NCBI RefSeq assembly: GCF_020923435.1
Contig: NZ_CP087263.1
Span: 1,383,970-1,447,969, forward strand
Origin: Brevibacillus humidisoli
GTDB lineage: Bacteria; Bacillota; Bacilli; Brevibacillales; Brevibacillaceae
Direction of reading: 5' to 3'
Length of the DNA: 64,000 nucleotides
In this document: piece after piece, positions 17,800 through 27,549 of the stretch
Layout: every line of letters starts with the position of its first letter
How positions within the stretch are numbered: position 1 is the first letter of the stretch
Notes under the pieces: generated by a model
The model's database searches: none
What the model saw: only the letters and a program-made list of their open reading frames with translations
Told to the model about the DNA's origin: nothing
Made by a program: the position numbers and the translations under genes

Positions 17800-19167
17800 A
17801 TGGTCGAAACCACGGTGCGTCCGAATTCCGACAATGTGTCTGATGCGTCCGGCATTGTCTTGGATGACACGACTCTGAATCGACGTCATGCAGTCGATCT
17901 TTGTAAACAGTATATGCCGTTGCTTTCTGTTTTACGTATGAATGGTATCCCTGTTCTTCCGATTTCTCGACAGCGACCAGGAGAATCGAGGAAACCCGGA
18001 CCAGCAAGACGATATTATGTACACCTGTTTCAGCAGCATCTGCTTTGCCTATTAAGGGCTGAGACACCAAGTGTCTGGCTGCATCGTCAGGCAGAGAGTC
18101 GGGAGAGCCTGCGTTTTTCCCAGACAATCCACCTCCCGGACGATCCTGAGCAAAAGCAGGTGCAGCAGTTGGCTGTCCGCAGTTTGTATGCGGCGGGACT
18201 TGACTATGGCGCCGTTTACCTCGGCGCGTACAGCCCCAATCGCATACGTGTGCTGGATGTTCATCCAACGCCACTGGGAGACAGGAATCTGCTTCTTCCA
18301 CTTTACCGTGAGGCATGTGAACGGTATCGACAGCAGCAAATAGAGGAAGAGCATACCCGGCCCGAAGTGGTATTAGGGGCTGATCCCGAATACGCGTTGC
18401 GCGATCCTTCAGGACAGATCGGGATTGCGTCGCGCTTTTTGCCAAAGCGCGGCATGGTCGGTTGCGACGCCGCCAGGCTGCGAGATGCCCCGTTGTCCCG
18501 CGAACACCCGCTGGTGGAGTTGCGACCTGACCCATCCGATGATCCTGACGTGCTGTTTGCTCATATCCGTCATGCGCTTCACAAGGCGGCCAACATGATT
18601 ACCGACCGTTCATTGGAGTGGATCGCAGGAGGTATGCCGTTTCCGGAGTACCCGATTGGCGGTCACATCCATTTCAGTGGCGTTTCTTTCAGTTTTCAGC
18701 TGGTTCGTGCGTTAGATACCTATTTAACGCTGCCGCTTGCGTTGGTCGAGGATCCTGGCTGCCGCGAGCGGCGGCCCCGATACGGGTTTCTCGGTGACTT
18801 TCGTCTGCAGCCGTATGGTGGGTTTGAATACCGCACCCCGCCTAGTTGGCTGGTTACGCCGATTGTCACACGGGGAGTGCTCTCGCTGGCAAAGCTGATC
18901 GCTGCCAACTACCGACAGTTGCGACAGCAGCCGCTAGGCGATCCGCGAGTACAGCGAGCATACTACACGGGAGATGCAGCACGTTTGCGGCCGATCGTTG
19001 AACAGCTATGGGGAGAACTCGTCTGGCTGCCGCAATACGATCGCTTTCGTCAGGCACTCGATCCGCTGTTTGACTACTTATGGTCCGAGACAGTCTGGCC
19101 AGCGGACAAAGATTTTCGTTCTGCGTGGGATTTGCCTTCAGCTCTCAACAAGCGTCGCAAGGCATGA
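17800..19167 (+). CDS. putative amidoligase (COOH-NH2 ligase type 2, phiEco32-like)
   Basis: 455 residues. The C-terminal half has the pattern of the ATP-dependent carboxylate-amine ligase family related to glutamine synthetase: GADPEYAL (~residue 192), GCDAARLR, VELRPDPS, GGHIHFSG, ALVEDPG and YGGFEYRTPPSWL. The acidic residues of GADPEY and VELRPDP and the histidines of GGHIHFSG are plausible metal/ATP ligands. The N-terminal ~180 residues are not recognised. No peptide substrate is known. GAGAGGGG precedes the ATG. It lies alone between cotE and mutS, with a sigma-K-like promoter, so a role in modifying the spore coat is a reasonable inference. Confidence 0.72.
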   Translation: MVETTVRPNSDNVSDASGIVLDDTTLNRRHAVDLCKQYMPLLSVLRMNGIPVLPISRQRPGESRKPGPARRYYVHLFQQHLLCLLRAETPSVWLHRQAESRESLRFSQTIHLPDDPEQKQVQQLAVRSLYAAGLDYGAVYLGAYSPNRIRVLDVHPTPLGDRNLLLPLYREACERYRQQQIEEEHTRPEVVLGADPEYALRDPSGQIGIASRFLPKRGMVGCDAARLRDAPLSREHPLVELRPDPSDDPDVLFAHIRHALHKAANMITDRSLEWIAGGMPFPEYPIGGHIHFSGVSFSFQLVRALDTYLTLPLALVEDPGCRERRPRYGFLGDFRLQPYGGFEYRTPPSWLVTPIVTRGVLSLAKLIAANYRQLRQQPLGDPRVQRAYYTGDAARLRPIVEQLWGELVWLPQYDRFRQALDPLFDYLWSETVWPADKDFRSAWDLPSALNKRRKA

Positions 19168-19209
19168 TATAATAAAGGACGAGATTTGATCCAGTAGGAG
19201 CCAATAATC

Positions 19210-21845
19210 ATGGAACAATACACGCCGATGATTCAACAGTATCTGGCGATTAAAAAAGAGTACCCGGACAGCTTCTTGTTTTTTCGCCTCGGTGATTTTT
19301 ACGAGATGTTCTTTGACGATGCGATCACAGCTTCCCGTGAGCTGGAGATTACCTTGACCGGACGTGACGGGGGTGGAACCGAACGGATACCGATGTGCGG
19401 CGTCCCTCATCATTCGGCCGAGAACTACATCGCCGAGTTGGTAAGAAAAGGCTACAAAGTGGCGATCTGCGAACAGGTGGAAGATCCGAAAACGGCTAAA
19501 GGCGTTGTCCGCCGGGAAGTCACCCGTGTGATCACTCCCGGCACGATGATGGAAGACAAGTACTTGTCGGCCAAGGAAAACAATTATCTGGTGGCGATTG
19601 CCGCAGTTGGCGGCAGGGAAGGAGTAGCAGCCGCAGATGTAAGTACGGGTGAGATTCTCGTCACCTCCGTGTCGGCTTCGGGTGAAGGTGGTCTAGAGGA
19701 GGCACTCCAATACCGACCGAGCGAGTTGATCCTCTGTGGGGATCTTCCTGCCTCATATGCAAACGGGCGAACCGTTACGCTGATCACAAGGGATGAGGTG
19801 GACCCCACGTCTGCCAAACAGCAGTTTTCTACCGAGGCAGGGAGCCTCGATGAGGCGATGCTGCTTGCCGTCAATGCCCTGCTTTTATACATAATCAGGA
19901 CGCAGAAGCGCAGCCTCAGTCATCTTCGCCGCCTGCTCCCATACGAAGCCAGACAGTTTTTGCAGATGGATCCCTTTTCCCGTCGCAATCTGGAGTTAAC
20001 AGAGACCATACGGGACAAGCAGAAAAAAGGTTCGCTGCTCTGGCTGTTAGACAAGACAGAGACAGCGATGGGCGGACGGATGCTGCGCCGCTGGATCGAA
20101 CGTCCGCTCTTGGATGAAGCGCAGATTAATGAGCGGTTGCAAGTGGTGGAGCAGATCAAGCAAGATCTGCTGCTTAGAACCGACATCCGGGAAGCGCTGC
20201 ATCAGGTGTATGATCTGGAGCGATTGGCGGGGCGCATCGCATACGGCAGCGCTAACGGGCGGGATTTGGTGCAGCTTCGCCATTCGCTGGAAGCGATCCC
20301 CGCGCTGAAAGAACGGCTGCTGGCTAGTGGGATGCCGGAGCTTTCCCGGTTAACGGAAGGGATGGACGAATGCAGCGATCTGGTTGAATTGCTGGGACGG
20401 TCACTGGTCGATGATCCCCCGGTCTCCGTACGCGAAGGGGGGCTCATCCGCAGCGGCTATGACGCCTACCTGGACAAACTTCGTGAGGCAAGCCGGGAAG
20501 GGAAGAACTGGATCGCCCAGTTGGAACAAGCGGAACGGGAGGCAACCGGGATTCGCTCGTTGAAAGTAGGCTTCAACAAAGTATTTGGCTATTATCTGGA
20601 AGTATCCCGTGCCAACCTGTCCGCTATACCGGAGGGACGCTACGAGCGAAAACAGACGTTGGCTAACGCTGAACGATTTATCACTCCAGAGTTGAAAGAA
20701 AAAGAAGCGCTGATTCTGGAAGCGGAAGAGAAAATGGTAGAACTGGAATACCAGTTGTTCGTGCAGATTCGCAGCGAGGTTGCTGCCCATATTCCGCGCA
20801 TCCAGACCCTAGCCGAGCAGGTGGCTGCTGTGGATGTGCTGCAATCGTTTGCAACGGTAAGTGATGAACGGCGATTTGTGCGCCCCGAGCTGGCCGCCGA
20901 TGGCGAATTCGTGATCCGCGATGGCCGTCATGCTGTGGTCGAGGCGGTGCTGGACAAGGAGACCTACGTCTCCAACGATGTGGAATTAAATCATCAGGAC
21001 CGACAGATTCTCTTGATCACCGGTCCGAATATGGCCGGGAAAAGCACGTACATGCGGCAAATCGCGCTCATGGCTGTGATGGCTCAGATTGGTGTTTTGT
21101 GCCAGCCAGCTATGCCCGTCTGTCCCTTGTGGACCAGATCTTTACACGAATCGGTGCTGCCGATGACTTGGTTGGCGGCCATAGTACCTTCATGGTGGAG
21201 ATGCTGGAGACGAAAAACGCACTCTCGAAAGCAACTTCCCGCAGTTTAATCCTCTTGGACGAGATCGGCCGCGGTACGTCTACCTACGACGGGATGGCGC
21301 TTGCCCAGGCGGTGATCGAGTACATCCATGAGAGAATTGGCGCCAAGACACTGTTTTCCACCCATTATCACGAATTGACTTCATTGGAAGAGAGCCTGCC
21401 GCGGCTTGTCAATGTGAACGCCCGCTGCGAAGAGCGGGATGGGCAGCTGCTGTTTCTACACAAGATTGAACCGGGACGTGCCGACAAAAGTTATGGGATT
21501 CACGTTGCGCAACTAGCGGAGCTGCCCGCAGAGGTGATTTCACGTGCTCGTCAGATCCTACATCAGTTGGAGACAAAACGTGATCAGACCCAAGTGGAGC
21601 AGATCAGTTTGGATTTATTTGGCGAGACGGCGGCTGCCGAGACAGGGACGATGACGACCGGGTCGAAGCGGAAAGCATCTACCAGTCATCACCTCCCGTC
21701 TGAGGTTCCTGATTCGGTAGTGCCTCCGATTGCCGACGCTGATCAGGAGGTCCTGCGGGAACTGCTGGAGACGGACCTTGACCGACTCCCGCCGATTGAG
21801 GCTCTGGTGAAACTTTCCGACTGGAAGCAACGTTTAAAGAAATAA
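19210..21845 (+). pseudogene. mutS: DNA mismatch repair protein MutS, one frameshift in the ATPase domain
   Basis: The first frame (19210 to stop ~21249) carries the mismatch-reading motif GDFYEMF (Phe30, Glu32), the connector, lever and clamp domains and Walker [10 protein letters not shown] (from residue ~605). The frame is lost near 21093 (residue ~628), where one missing base, probably T, would restore the family sequence [13 protein letters not shown]. The second frame (21099-21845) then continues with [14 protein letters not shown], the Walker [28 protein letters not shown] and a C-terminal tail. Repaired length would be ~878, normal for MutS. As written, the product lacks Walker B. Whether this is real or a read error cannot be told here. 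Confidence 0.88.
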
Positions 21846-21879
21846 CCGGTCACCGGCCGGAGACAAAGGAGCGGGTTCG

Positions 21880-23940
21880 ATGGGACGCATCCGCGTGATG
21901 GACAGTCAGTTAAGCAACATGATTGCCGCCGGTGAAGTAGTGGAGCGGCCGGCTTCGGTTGTGAAAGAACTGGTGGAAAACGCGATTGATGCCGGAGCCC
22001 GCAGGGTTGACGTAGAAATCGAGGAAGGCGGCATTCAATCGATCCGGATCAGTGATGATGGCTGCGGGATGGATCGGGACGACTGTGTCTGTGCTTTTGA
22101 ACGGCATGCGACTAGCAAAATCAGCTCTACCCGCGACTTATTTCACATACGCACACTTGGCTTTCGCGGAGAGGCACTGCCCAGCATCGCCTCAGTAGCC
22201 AAGGTAGAGCTGCGCAGCAGCGAATCCAGTGGTCAGATCGGGACAAAAGTGGTCGTGGAAGGCGGCCAAGTAACCGACGTTTCCGATGTTGCTGGCGTAA
22301 AAGGGACGGAAATACTGGTGCGGGACTTGTTTTACAATACACCTGCACGGTTAAAATACTTGAAATCCATCTCTACTGAAGTTGGGCACATCACTGATTT
22401 TATGAATCGCCTGGCCCTGACAAAGGCAGATATCGCCTTTTCGCTTGTCCACAATGGAAAGACGATCCTGCAGACAAACGGTGACGGTAAACTGCTGCAC
22501 TCAATTGCTTCCATTTACGGTGTGCAGGTAGCCAAGCGGATGTTACCTGTAAGCGGCGAGTCACTTGATTTCCGTTGGAACGGCTTTGTGTCCGGAACAG
22601 AGGTGACGCGGGCTAGCCGCTCCTATCTTTCCCTGTTGATCAATGGACGCTACATCCGAAGCCACTATCTCAACAATGCCGTCATGCGCGGCTATCACAC
22701 CCTGCTTCCGACCGGTCGCTACCCGATCGTCATCCTGCAGATAGAGATGGATCCGGCTTTGGTCGACGTCAACGTGCATCCCGCCAAGCTGGAGGTGCGC
22801 TTCAGCAAGGAACAGGAACTGTGTGAGCAAATCGAACAGTCGATCCGCACCACGTTGCGAGAAAATCTCTCGATCGTCCAGCCGCTGCAGGCAGAAAACA
22901 AATGGAATCGTCCGAGGGAACGGGTGGTGCAATCCCAGTTTTCGTTTGCCCCTGCTTATTCGCTTGATCGCTCTGCGCCCACTTCCGCGGCAAGGATTCG
23001 TGAAACAAGCTACCAACCGCCGGCAGTGAACTGGGGCCCATCATCCACCGAACCGATGCTGCCAATCTCGAAGGAGGACATCCATCATACGGTATCTTCC
23101 GCGGAGCAGTCCTCGTCACCCATGAGAACAACAGGTGAAGTTGGTCAATCGACTGATTCCGGTGCGGAAGCGGATGTGCAGGGGCTAGTCGCCAGTCGTC
23201 AGATGGTGGTTGAACAGGCGGAACAAATGTCTGAAACGATCATCACAGATAGAGAGACGAGCAATGGGAAAAAATACCCTGCTGCAGAAGAGAAGAGATC
23301 GTTCAGGGAAACTTTCGCTGACGAACAGCCAATAGACAGGGAACGGTCAGTAGTGCCGGAGTTATATCCGGTCGGCCAGGTTCACGGTACGTACATTGTG
23401 GCACAAAATGAAACGGGCATGTACCTGATCGATCAGCACGCTGCTCAGGAGCGCATCTATTACGAACTTTTCATGGAAAAACTGCTACACGAGAGTAAGG
23501 CCAGCCAATTGCTGCTGTTTCCTCACACGGTAGAATGCACGGCCGGCGAGGAGGCACTGCTTAAGCAGCGATTGCCGCTGCTCCACTCATGCGGCCTTGA
23601 GATCGAATGGTTTGGCAGCCGCACCTTTCTCGTCAGGGCACATCCGCAATGGTTTCCCGCGGGAAGTGAACTGGACGTGATTGATGAATTGATCCAACTT
23701 GTCCTAGAGGCGGGGGATAAGGAAGCGATTGACATTCGTGATATTAGGGAAAAAGCGGCGATCATGATGTCGTGCAAGGCTGCGATCAAGGCAAATCGCT
23801 ATCTGACCCAGGCGGAGATGGAGGCACTGTTGCAACGGCTGCGGGAGACGACCAGCCCTTTTACCTGTCCGCATGGGAGACCCATTGTGGTCCACTTTAC
23901 CAGTTATGATCTGGAGAAAATGTTTAAGCGAGTGATGTGA
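21880..23940 (+). CDS. mutL: DNA mismatch repair endonuclease MutL
   Basis: 686 residues, intact. The N-terminal GHKL ATPase is plain: LVENAIDAGA, DDGCGM, TLGFRGEALPSIASVA. A linker of ~150 residues rich in Ser/Gln/Glu follows. The C-terminal domain has the metal-binding endonuclease motif DQHAAQERIYYE together with SCKAAIKANRYL and CPHGRPIVVHF, showing it belongs to the nicking MutL type found in bacteria without MutH. It lies 34 bases after mutS on the same strand, so mutSL form an operon. Confidence 0.96.
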   Translation: MGRIRVMDSQLSNMIAAGEVVERPASVVKELVENAIDAGARRVDVEIEEGGIQSIRISDDGCGMDRDDCVCAFERHATSKISSTRDLFHIRTLGFRGEALPSIASVAKVELRSSESSGQIGTKVVVEGGQVTDVSDVAGVKGTEILVRDLFYNTPARLKYLKSISTEVGHITDFMNRLALTKADIAFSLVHNGKTILQTNGDGKLLHSIASIYGVQVAKRMLPVSGESLDFRWNGFVSGTEVTRASRSYLSLLINGRYIRSHYLNNAVMRGYHTLLPTGRYPIVILQIEMDPALVDVNVHPAKLEVRFSKEQELCEQIEQSIRTTLRENLSIVQPLQAENKWNRPRERVVQSQFSFAPAYSLDRSAPTSAARIRETSYQPPAVNWGPSSTEPMLPISKEDIHHTVSSAEQSSSPMRTTGEVGQSTDSGAEADVQGLVASRQMVVEQAEQMSETIITDRETSNGKKYPAAEEKRSFRETFADEQPIDRERSVVPELYPVGQVHGTYIVAQNETGMYLIDQHAAQERIYYELFMEKLLHESKASQLLLFPHTVECTAGEEALLKQRLPLLHSCGLEIEWFGSRTFLVRAHPQWFPAGSELDVIDELIQLVLEAGDKEAIDIRDIREKAAIMMSCKAAIKANRYLTQAEMEALLQRLRETTSPFTCPHGRPIVVHFTSYDLEKMFKRVM

Positions 23941-23941
23941 G

Positions 23942-24727
23942 TTGATCGTAACCACCGGACTTGGGCCTAGTTCGTCCACACGAATACACGCTGAGCAGCT
24001 GGCCGCGTCCTTTGGTCTGCCGTTGGTTGAGCGCGGCGAACGTTCGCTTGACGAACTGCGCTCTCTCCACCAGACAGACCGCATCCTGGTGGTCACAGCC
24101 AAAGGGGCTCGGATTGAATCAGCAGGGGAAAAACCGTTCTTTTTTCATCCAAATACTGCCTCTTTTCGTATAAAGCGCCTGGAGCGAGGCGATACTGATA
24201 CCATGCTTGCAGTCTGCCAAATTCAGCCAGGCGATCACGTACTGGACGCTACGATGGGGCTCGGGGCCGATGCGCTTGTCTTTGCGCATGGGGTGACAGC
24301 ATCCGGCCGGGTAGTTGGCGTTGAAGCCCGAATGGAAGTGGCTCTCATCGTCAAGGATGGGCTCCGCCACTACCGTGCGGAGGAAGAAGCACTACGGCAG
24401 GCAATGGATAGAGTAGAGGTTGTGTGCTCCCATCACCTTCCCTTTTTGCAAAAACAACCGGATCGCTCGTTTGATGTCGTCTACTTTGACCCGATGTTTC
24501 AGCAGGAGGTTTCCGCATCTTCCGGGATCCAACCGTTGCGATTGTATGCAGAGGCGGGATTGCCTGACGAAGTGACGATCTGTGAAGCGCTGCGTGTGGC
24601 CAGACGGCGGGTGGTGCTTAAAGAGGGAAAAGCAGGCAGGCTGTTTGAGCGATTTGGATTTACACCTTTTCGCAATCGTCGCGATCAGGTTACATATAGT
24701 TATAAAGAGACAGACGGAGGGGAGTGA
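23942..24727 (+). CDS. class I SAM-dependent methyltransferase (RsmJ-like)
   Basis: 261 residues. The N-terminal ~90 residues resemble the RsmJ family start (RIHAEQLAASFGLPLVERG, FFFHPNTASFRIKRL). The SAM domain has DATMGLGADALVFA and a catalytic-like loop VYFDPMF. In E. coli, RsmJ methylates G1516 of 16S rRNA; the function here is inferred by similarity in motifs only. The start is TTG 23942, one base after the mutL stop, so translation is probably coupled to mutL. Confidence 0.8.
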   Translation: MIVTTGLGPSSSTRIHAEQLAASFGLPLVERGERSLDELRSLHQTDRILVVTAKGARIESAGEKPFFFHPNTASFRIKRLERGDTDTMLAVCQIQPGDHVLDATMGLGADALVFAHGVTASGRVVGVEARMEVALIVKDGLRHYRAEEEALRQAMDRVEVVCSHHLPFLQKQPDRSFDVVYFDPMFQQEVSASSGIQPLRLYAEAGLPDEVTICEALRVARRRVVLKEGKAGRLFERFGFTPFRNRRDQVTYSYKETDGGE

Positions 24728-24728
24728 C

Positions 24729-25682
24729 GTGCAGCCGAAAGAAAGACTGGTGGTAATTGTAGGTCCGACTGCCGTAGGCAAGACTGCTCTCAGCCTATCG
24801 CTGGCAGAACGTCTGGACGGTGAAATCATCTCGGGTGACTCCATGCAGGTATATCGATATATGGACATCGGTACGGCCAAAGCATCTCCCGCTGAGATGG
24901 CTGTCGTGCCGCACCACTTGATTGACATTGTGGACCCTGATGAAGAGTACTCTGTTGCCCACTTTCAGCAAATGGCGACACGTCTGATCAGAGAGATTAA
25001 TCTGCGCAACCGTCTGCCGTTTATCGTAGGAGGTACCGGCCTGTACATCGAATCGGTGACGCATCGCTTTCAATTTTCCGAAGCGGAGCAAGACCCGGAA
25101 CTGCGGGAGAGACTGAGACGAATGGCAGAGGTTGAAGGGCTTCAGTCTCTCCACCGCAGACTGGCGGACATAGACCCGATTACCGCGGAGCGGCTTCATC
25201 CCAATGATGTGAAGCGTGTGATTAGGGCAATCGAGATTTACCAGTTGACAGGGAAGAGAATGGCCGACTATCAGCACCGTACCGAGCATTCGCCATATGA
25301 TTTGTACATGATTGGTCTGACCATGGATCGGGAATTGCTGTATGAGCGGATTAATGAGCGGGTAGATCACATGATCGCTGCCGGGCTGGTGGAAGAGGTG
25401 CGGCAGCTCTTGGATCGGGGATATGATCCCAAGCTTGTTTCCCTACAGGGCCTTGGCTACAAGGAACTGGTTCCTTATCTCTATGGGGAGTGTTCACTGG
25501 AGCAGGCGATTGCCGAGATAAAAAAGCGAACACGTCGTTTCGCCAAGCGGCAGCTCTCGTGGTTTCGCAGGATGCCGGAGATCAATTGGTTTGATTTGAG
25601 CAGTCCTGCCAATTATCCGACGATTGTCAATACAATTCATCGTACATTGGCAGGAAAGTTTCACCATACACCGAATATATAA
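24729..25682 (+). CDS. miaA: tRNA dimethylallyltransferase
   Basis: 317 residues (B. subtilis 314). Adds dimethylallyl to A37 of tRNAs reading UNN codons. The P-loop GPTAVGKTALS, the ISGDSMQVYRYMDIGTAK motif, FIVGGTGLYIESV and the LQGLGYKELVPYL region are family hallmarks. GTG 24729 is chosen, with GGAGGGG 6 bases upstream; it starts one base after the methyltransferase stop. A longer in-frame start at 24582 would overlap that gene by ~145 bases and has no site. Works ahead of MiaB. Confidence 0.95.
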   Translation: MQPKERLVVIVGPTAVGKTALSLSLAERLDGEIISGDSMQVYRYMDIGTAKASPAEMAVVPHHLIDIVDPDEEYSVAHFQQMATRLIREINLRNRLPFIVGGTGLYIESVTHRFQFSEAEQDPELRERLRRMAEVEGLQSLHRRLADIDPITAERLHPNDVKRVIRAIEIYQLTGKRMADYQHRTEHSPYDLYMIGLTMDRELLYERINERVDHMIAAGLVEEVRQLLDRGYDPKLVSLQGLGYKELVPYLYGECSLEQAIAEIKKRTRRFAKRQLSWFRRMPEINWFDLSSPANYPTIVNTIHRTLAGKFHHTPNI

Positions 25683-25711
25683 CTTACAAGTCCTGTTAGG
25701 GGGTAATGAAC

Positions 25712-25954
25712 ATGAAGCAGTCGATCAACATCCAAGATACGTTCTTAAACCATCTGCGCAAAGAAAATGTAGCCGTCACCATCTACCTGGTAAATGGATT
25801 TCAGTTGCGGGGATATATTAAAGCATTTGACAACTTTACGATTGTGATTGACAGCGAAGGAAAACAGCAGTTGGTATACAAGCATGCCATCTCTACCTTT
25901 ACGCCGCAACGCCCCGTTTCGCTGGTACCACCTGAGAACAACAACCAGCAGTAG
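25712..25954 (+). CDS. hfq: RNA chaperone Hfq
   Basis: 80 residues. Sm1 ([22 protein letters not shown] followed by [19 protein letters not shown]) and Sm2 (YKHAISTF) motifs are complete, so the hexamer should form and bind A-rich and U-rich RNA. The short polar C-terminal tail (PPENNNQQ) is like other Bacillales. ATG 25712 is preferred over the ATG at 25706 because the GGGGG site is then 9 bases away. The order miaA-hfq is conserved in many bacteria. Confidence 0.96.
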   Translation: MKQSINIQDTFLNHLRKENVAVTIYLVNGFQLRGYIKAFDNFTIVIDSEGKQQLVYKHAISTFTPQRPVSLVPPENNNQQ

Positions 25955-25962
25955 GAAGCGAT

Positions 25963-25992
25963 AAAAGCCGGACCTATTTCCCGGCTTTTCTG
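25963..25992 (+). terminator. terminator of the miaA-hfq unit
   Basis: A 9-bp perfect stem (AAAAGCCGG with CCGGCTTTT) ending in Ts. Confidence 0.85.
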
Positions 25993-26074
25993 CTACTTGA
26001 CTGATCTGGCCGTGAGCCGCAATACTGATGATCCGCCCCTTTGAGGACTTTCAACGCGAGGCGAATCAAACGAC

Positions 26075-26107
26075 AAGTGCCCTCCACTCTGTGAAGGGCA
26101 CTTTTTG
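26075..26107 (+). terminator. orphan terminator between hfq and the ectoine island
   Basis: A 9-bp stem (AAGTGCCCT with AGGGCACTT) followed by TTTTT. No plus-strand gene ends here; it could mark a deleted gene or a small RNA. The rest of the gene-free stretch 25955-26307 holds no convincing gene on either strand. Confidence 0.65.
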
Positions 26108-26307
26108 CTGTGCTTCTGCCTACTATTGAATGACCCGCCCTTACTGTACTGTAGTTCATCGGCGATTCCGGACCCGCGCCGATTGACTGACGCTGCCGTG
26201 CGATACGGGGATCATGGTAACTGGCGTGATAGGAGTCTTGTCCGCGCTATGTGCTTCTCCGATACCCCACGATATGACAAGGCCTGGCGGCGGCGAATTC
26301 GATCCCA

Positions 26308-27303
26308 TTATCCTGTTGCGTATTTTTGGGCGATGGCTGTAACCACTGACAAATCAACATTGCAACCGCTCATGATGCACACCACATTTTCGCCAGGGCG
26401 TACTATATGGTGCTGGCGAATCGCGGCTATGCAGGTTGCTGCTGCTCCCTCCACGATCATGCGGTGATGCTCCAACACATAGGCCACTCCTCTGGCAATT
26501 TCCTCCTCCGAAACGAGATAGACATCATCCATCCAATCTTTTGTCATTTGAAACGTGTACTGATTTTCCAGGCCAATCCCACCAAGCAGGCTGTCGGCCA
26601 ATGTCTGTTCTTCTGGCAGTACAAGTGGTTTTCCCGTTTTCAGGCTTTCATACATAACGGCTGATTTTTCCATCGAGACACCAATCACCTGAATCCTCGG
26701 GTCAATCGATTTCACAGCGAGTGCAATGCCGCTCAGCAGTCCACCGCCGGATAGCGGGACGATCACCTTATCCAGTCGTGGCAGATCTTCGACCAGCTCC
26801 AATCCAATCGTACCTTGTCCGGCAATCACATAAGGATCATCAAACGGGGCGATAATCGTCAATCCTTGTTCCTGCTGCAGCTTTTCACAATGTTCACCAG
26901 CTTCATCCTGGCTTTGTCCAATCATCACCACTTGGGCGTGGTAACGACGAATCCGGTCCACTTTTGCTTTTGGCACCCTGTTGGAAATGCAGATCACGGC
27001 GGGAATCCCCATTTTGTTGGCCACGAATGCTACGGCAAGTCCGTGATTTCCTGTAGAAAACGTCGTTACTCCTTGCTGCTGTTGCAAAGCAGGTAGTCGC
27101 AACAATTTGTTTGCTGCGCCACGAACTTTAAATGCGCCGATATCTTGAAGTTGTTCAAGCTTCAGGTGTATGGACGCACCTGTAGCCTCTGACAGCGCAT
27201 GAGAAAGGACCAGAGGAGTTCTCCTTACAACACCGCTGATCATGGCTCGTGCCTCGTAAATGTCCCGGATTGAGAGTGTTTTGGGCAATGCGCGTTCCGG
27301 CAT
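26308..27303 (-). CDS. eutB: threonine-dehydratase-like PLP enzyme, probable hydroxyectoine utilisation dehydratase EutB
   Basis: 331 residues, fold type II PLP enzyme. The PLP lysine is in GAFKVRGAANK (Lys59), the phosphate loop is SGGGLLSG, and ISNRVPKAKVDRIRRY and GLELVEDLP fit serine/threonine dehydratases. It lacks the C-terminal ACT domain of biosynthetic IlvA. The EutB assignment rests on context: an EutC-like and a DoeA/EutD-like gene lie nearby, and EutB with EutC is proposed to take part in hydroxyectoine-to-ectoine conversion. A plain catabolic threonine dehydratase is the alternative. ATG 27303 has AGGAGG 8 bases upstream. Only a truncated permease relic lies upstream, so its original promoter may be gone. 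Confidence 0.75.
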   Translation of the reverse strand: MPERALPKTLSIRDIYEARAMISGVVRRTPLVLSHALSEATGASIHLKLEQLQDIGAFKVRGAANKLLRLPALQQQQGVTTFSTGNHGLAVAFVANKMGIPAVICISNRVPKAKVDRIRRYHAQVVMIGQSQDEAGEHCEKLQQEQGLTIIAPFDDPYVIAGQGTIGLELVEDLPRLDKVIVPLSGGGLLSGIALAVKSIDPRIQVIGVSMEKSAVMYESLKTGKPLVLPEEQTLADSLLGGIGLENQYTFQMTKDWMDDVYLVSEEEIARGVAYVLEHHRMIVEGAAATCIAAIRQHHIVRPGENVVCIMSGCNVDLSVVTAIAQKYATG

Positions 27304-27318
27304 CCAATCCATCCTCCT

Positions 27319-27549
27319 AACATTATTCTCAGTGCCTTCATCAGTTTGATTACGGCATTGGCTTTGCTTGTCGTCACCTACTATTGCTATCAATACGTGC
27401 TGTTTTTGTTTGAAAACGGTCGTGTCAGCAACTCGCTGCGGGTGCCGATGTATTTGCTCATGTTGTGCGCACCGATCGGGCTGCTGTTGATGAGTGTACA
27501 ATTCTTCGCTACCGCCCTCGTCAACCTGACAAGGAAGGATGGGGCTTAA
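27319..27549 (+). pseudogene. TRAP transporter small permease (DctQ/UehB-like), 5'-truncated relic
   Basis: From AAC 27319 the frame reads LSAFISLITALALLVVTYY and then SLRVPMYLLMLCAPIGLLLMS, the last part of a DctQ-type four-helix subunit, ending at TAA 27547-27549. The first half is absent: the frame begins within 16 bases of the start of the oppositely oriented eutB, so a deletion or rearrangement joined the two. There is no start codon with a ribosome-binding site. Confidence 0.72.

Noticed and set aside
17558-18535. 325-residue minus-strand frame
   Set aside because: It overlaps the cotE end and the amidoligase gene on the other strand, is Arg/Ser-rich without family motifs and has no ribosome site.
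26160-26307. Possible eutA remnant after eutB
   Set aside because: Translations in all frames show no resemblance to Asp/Glu racemase-like EutA proteins.
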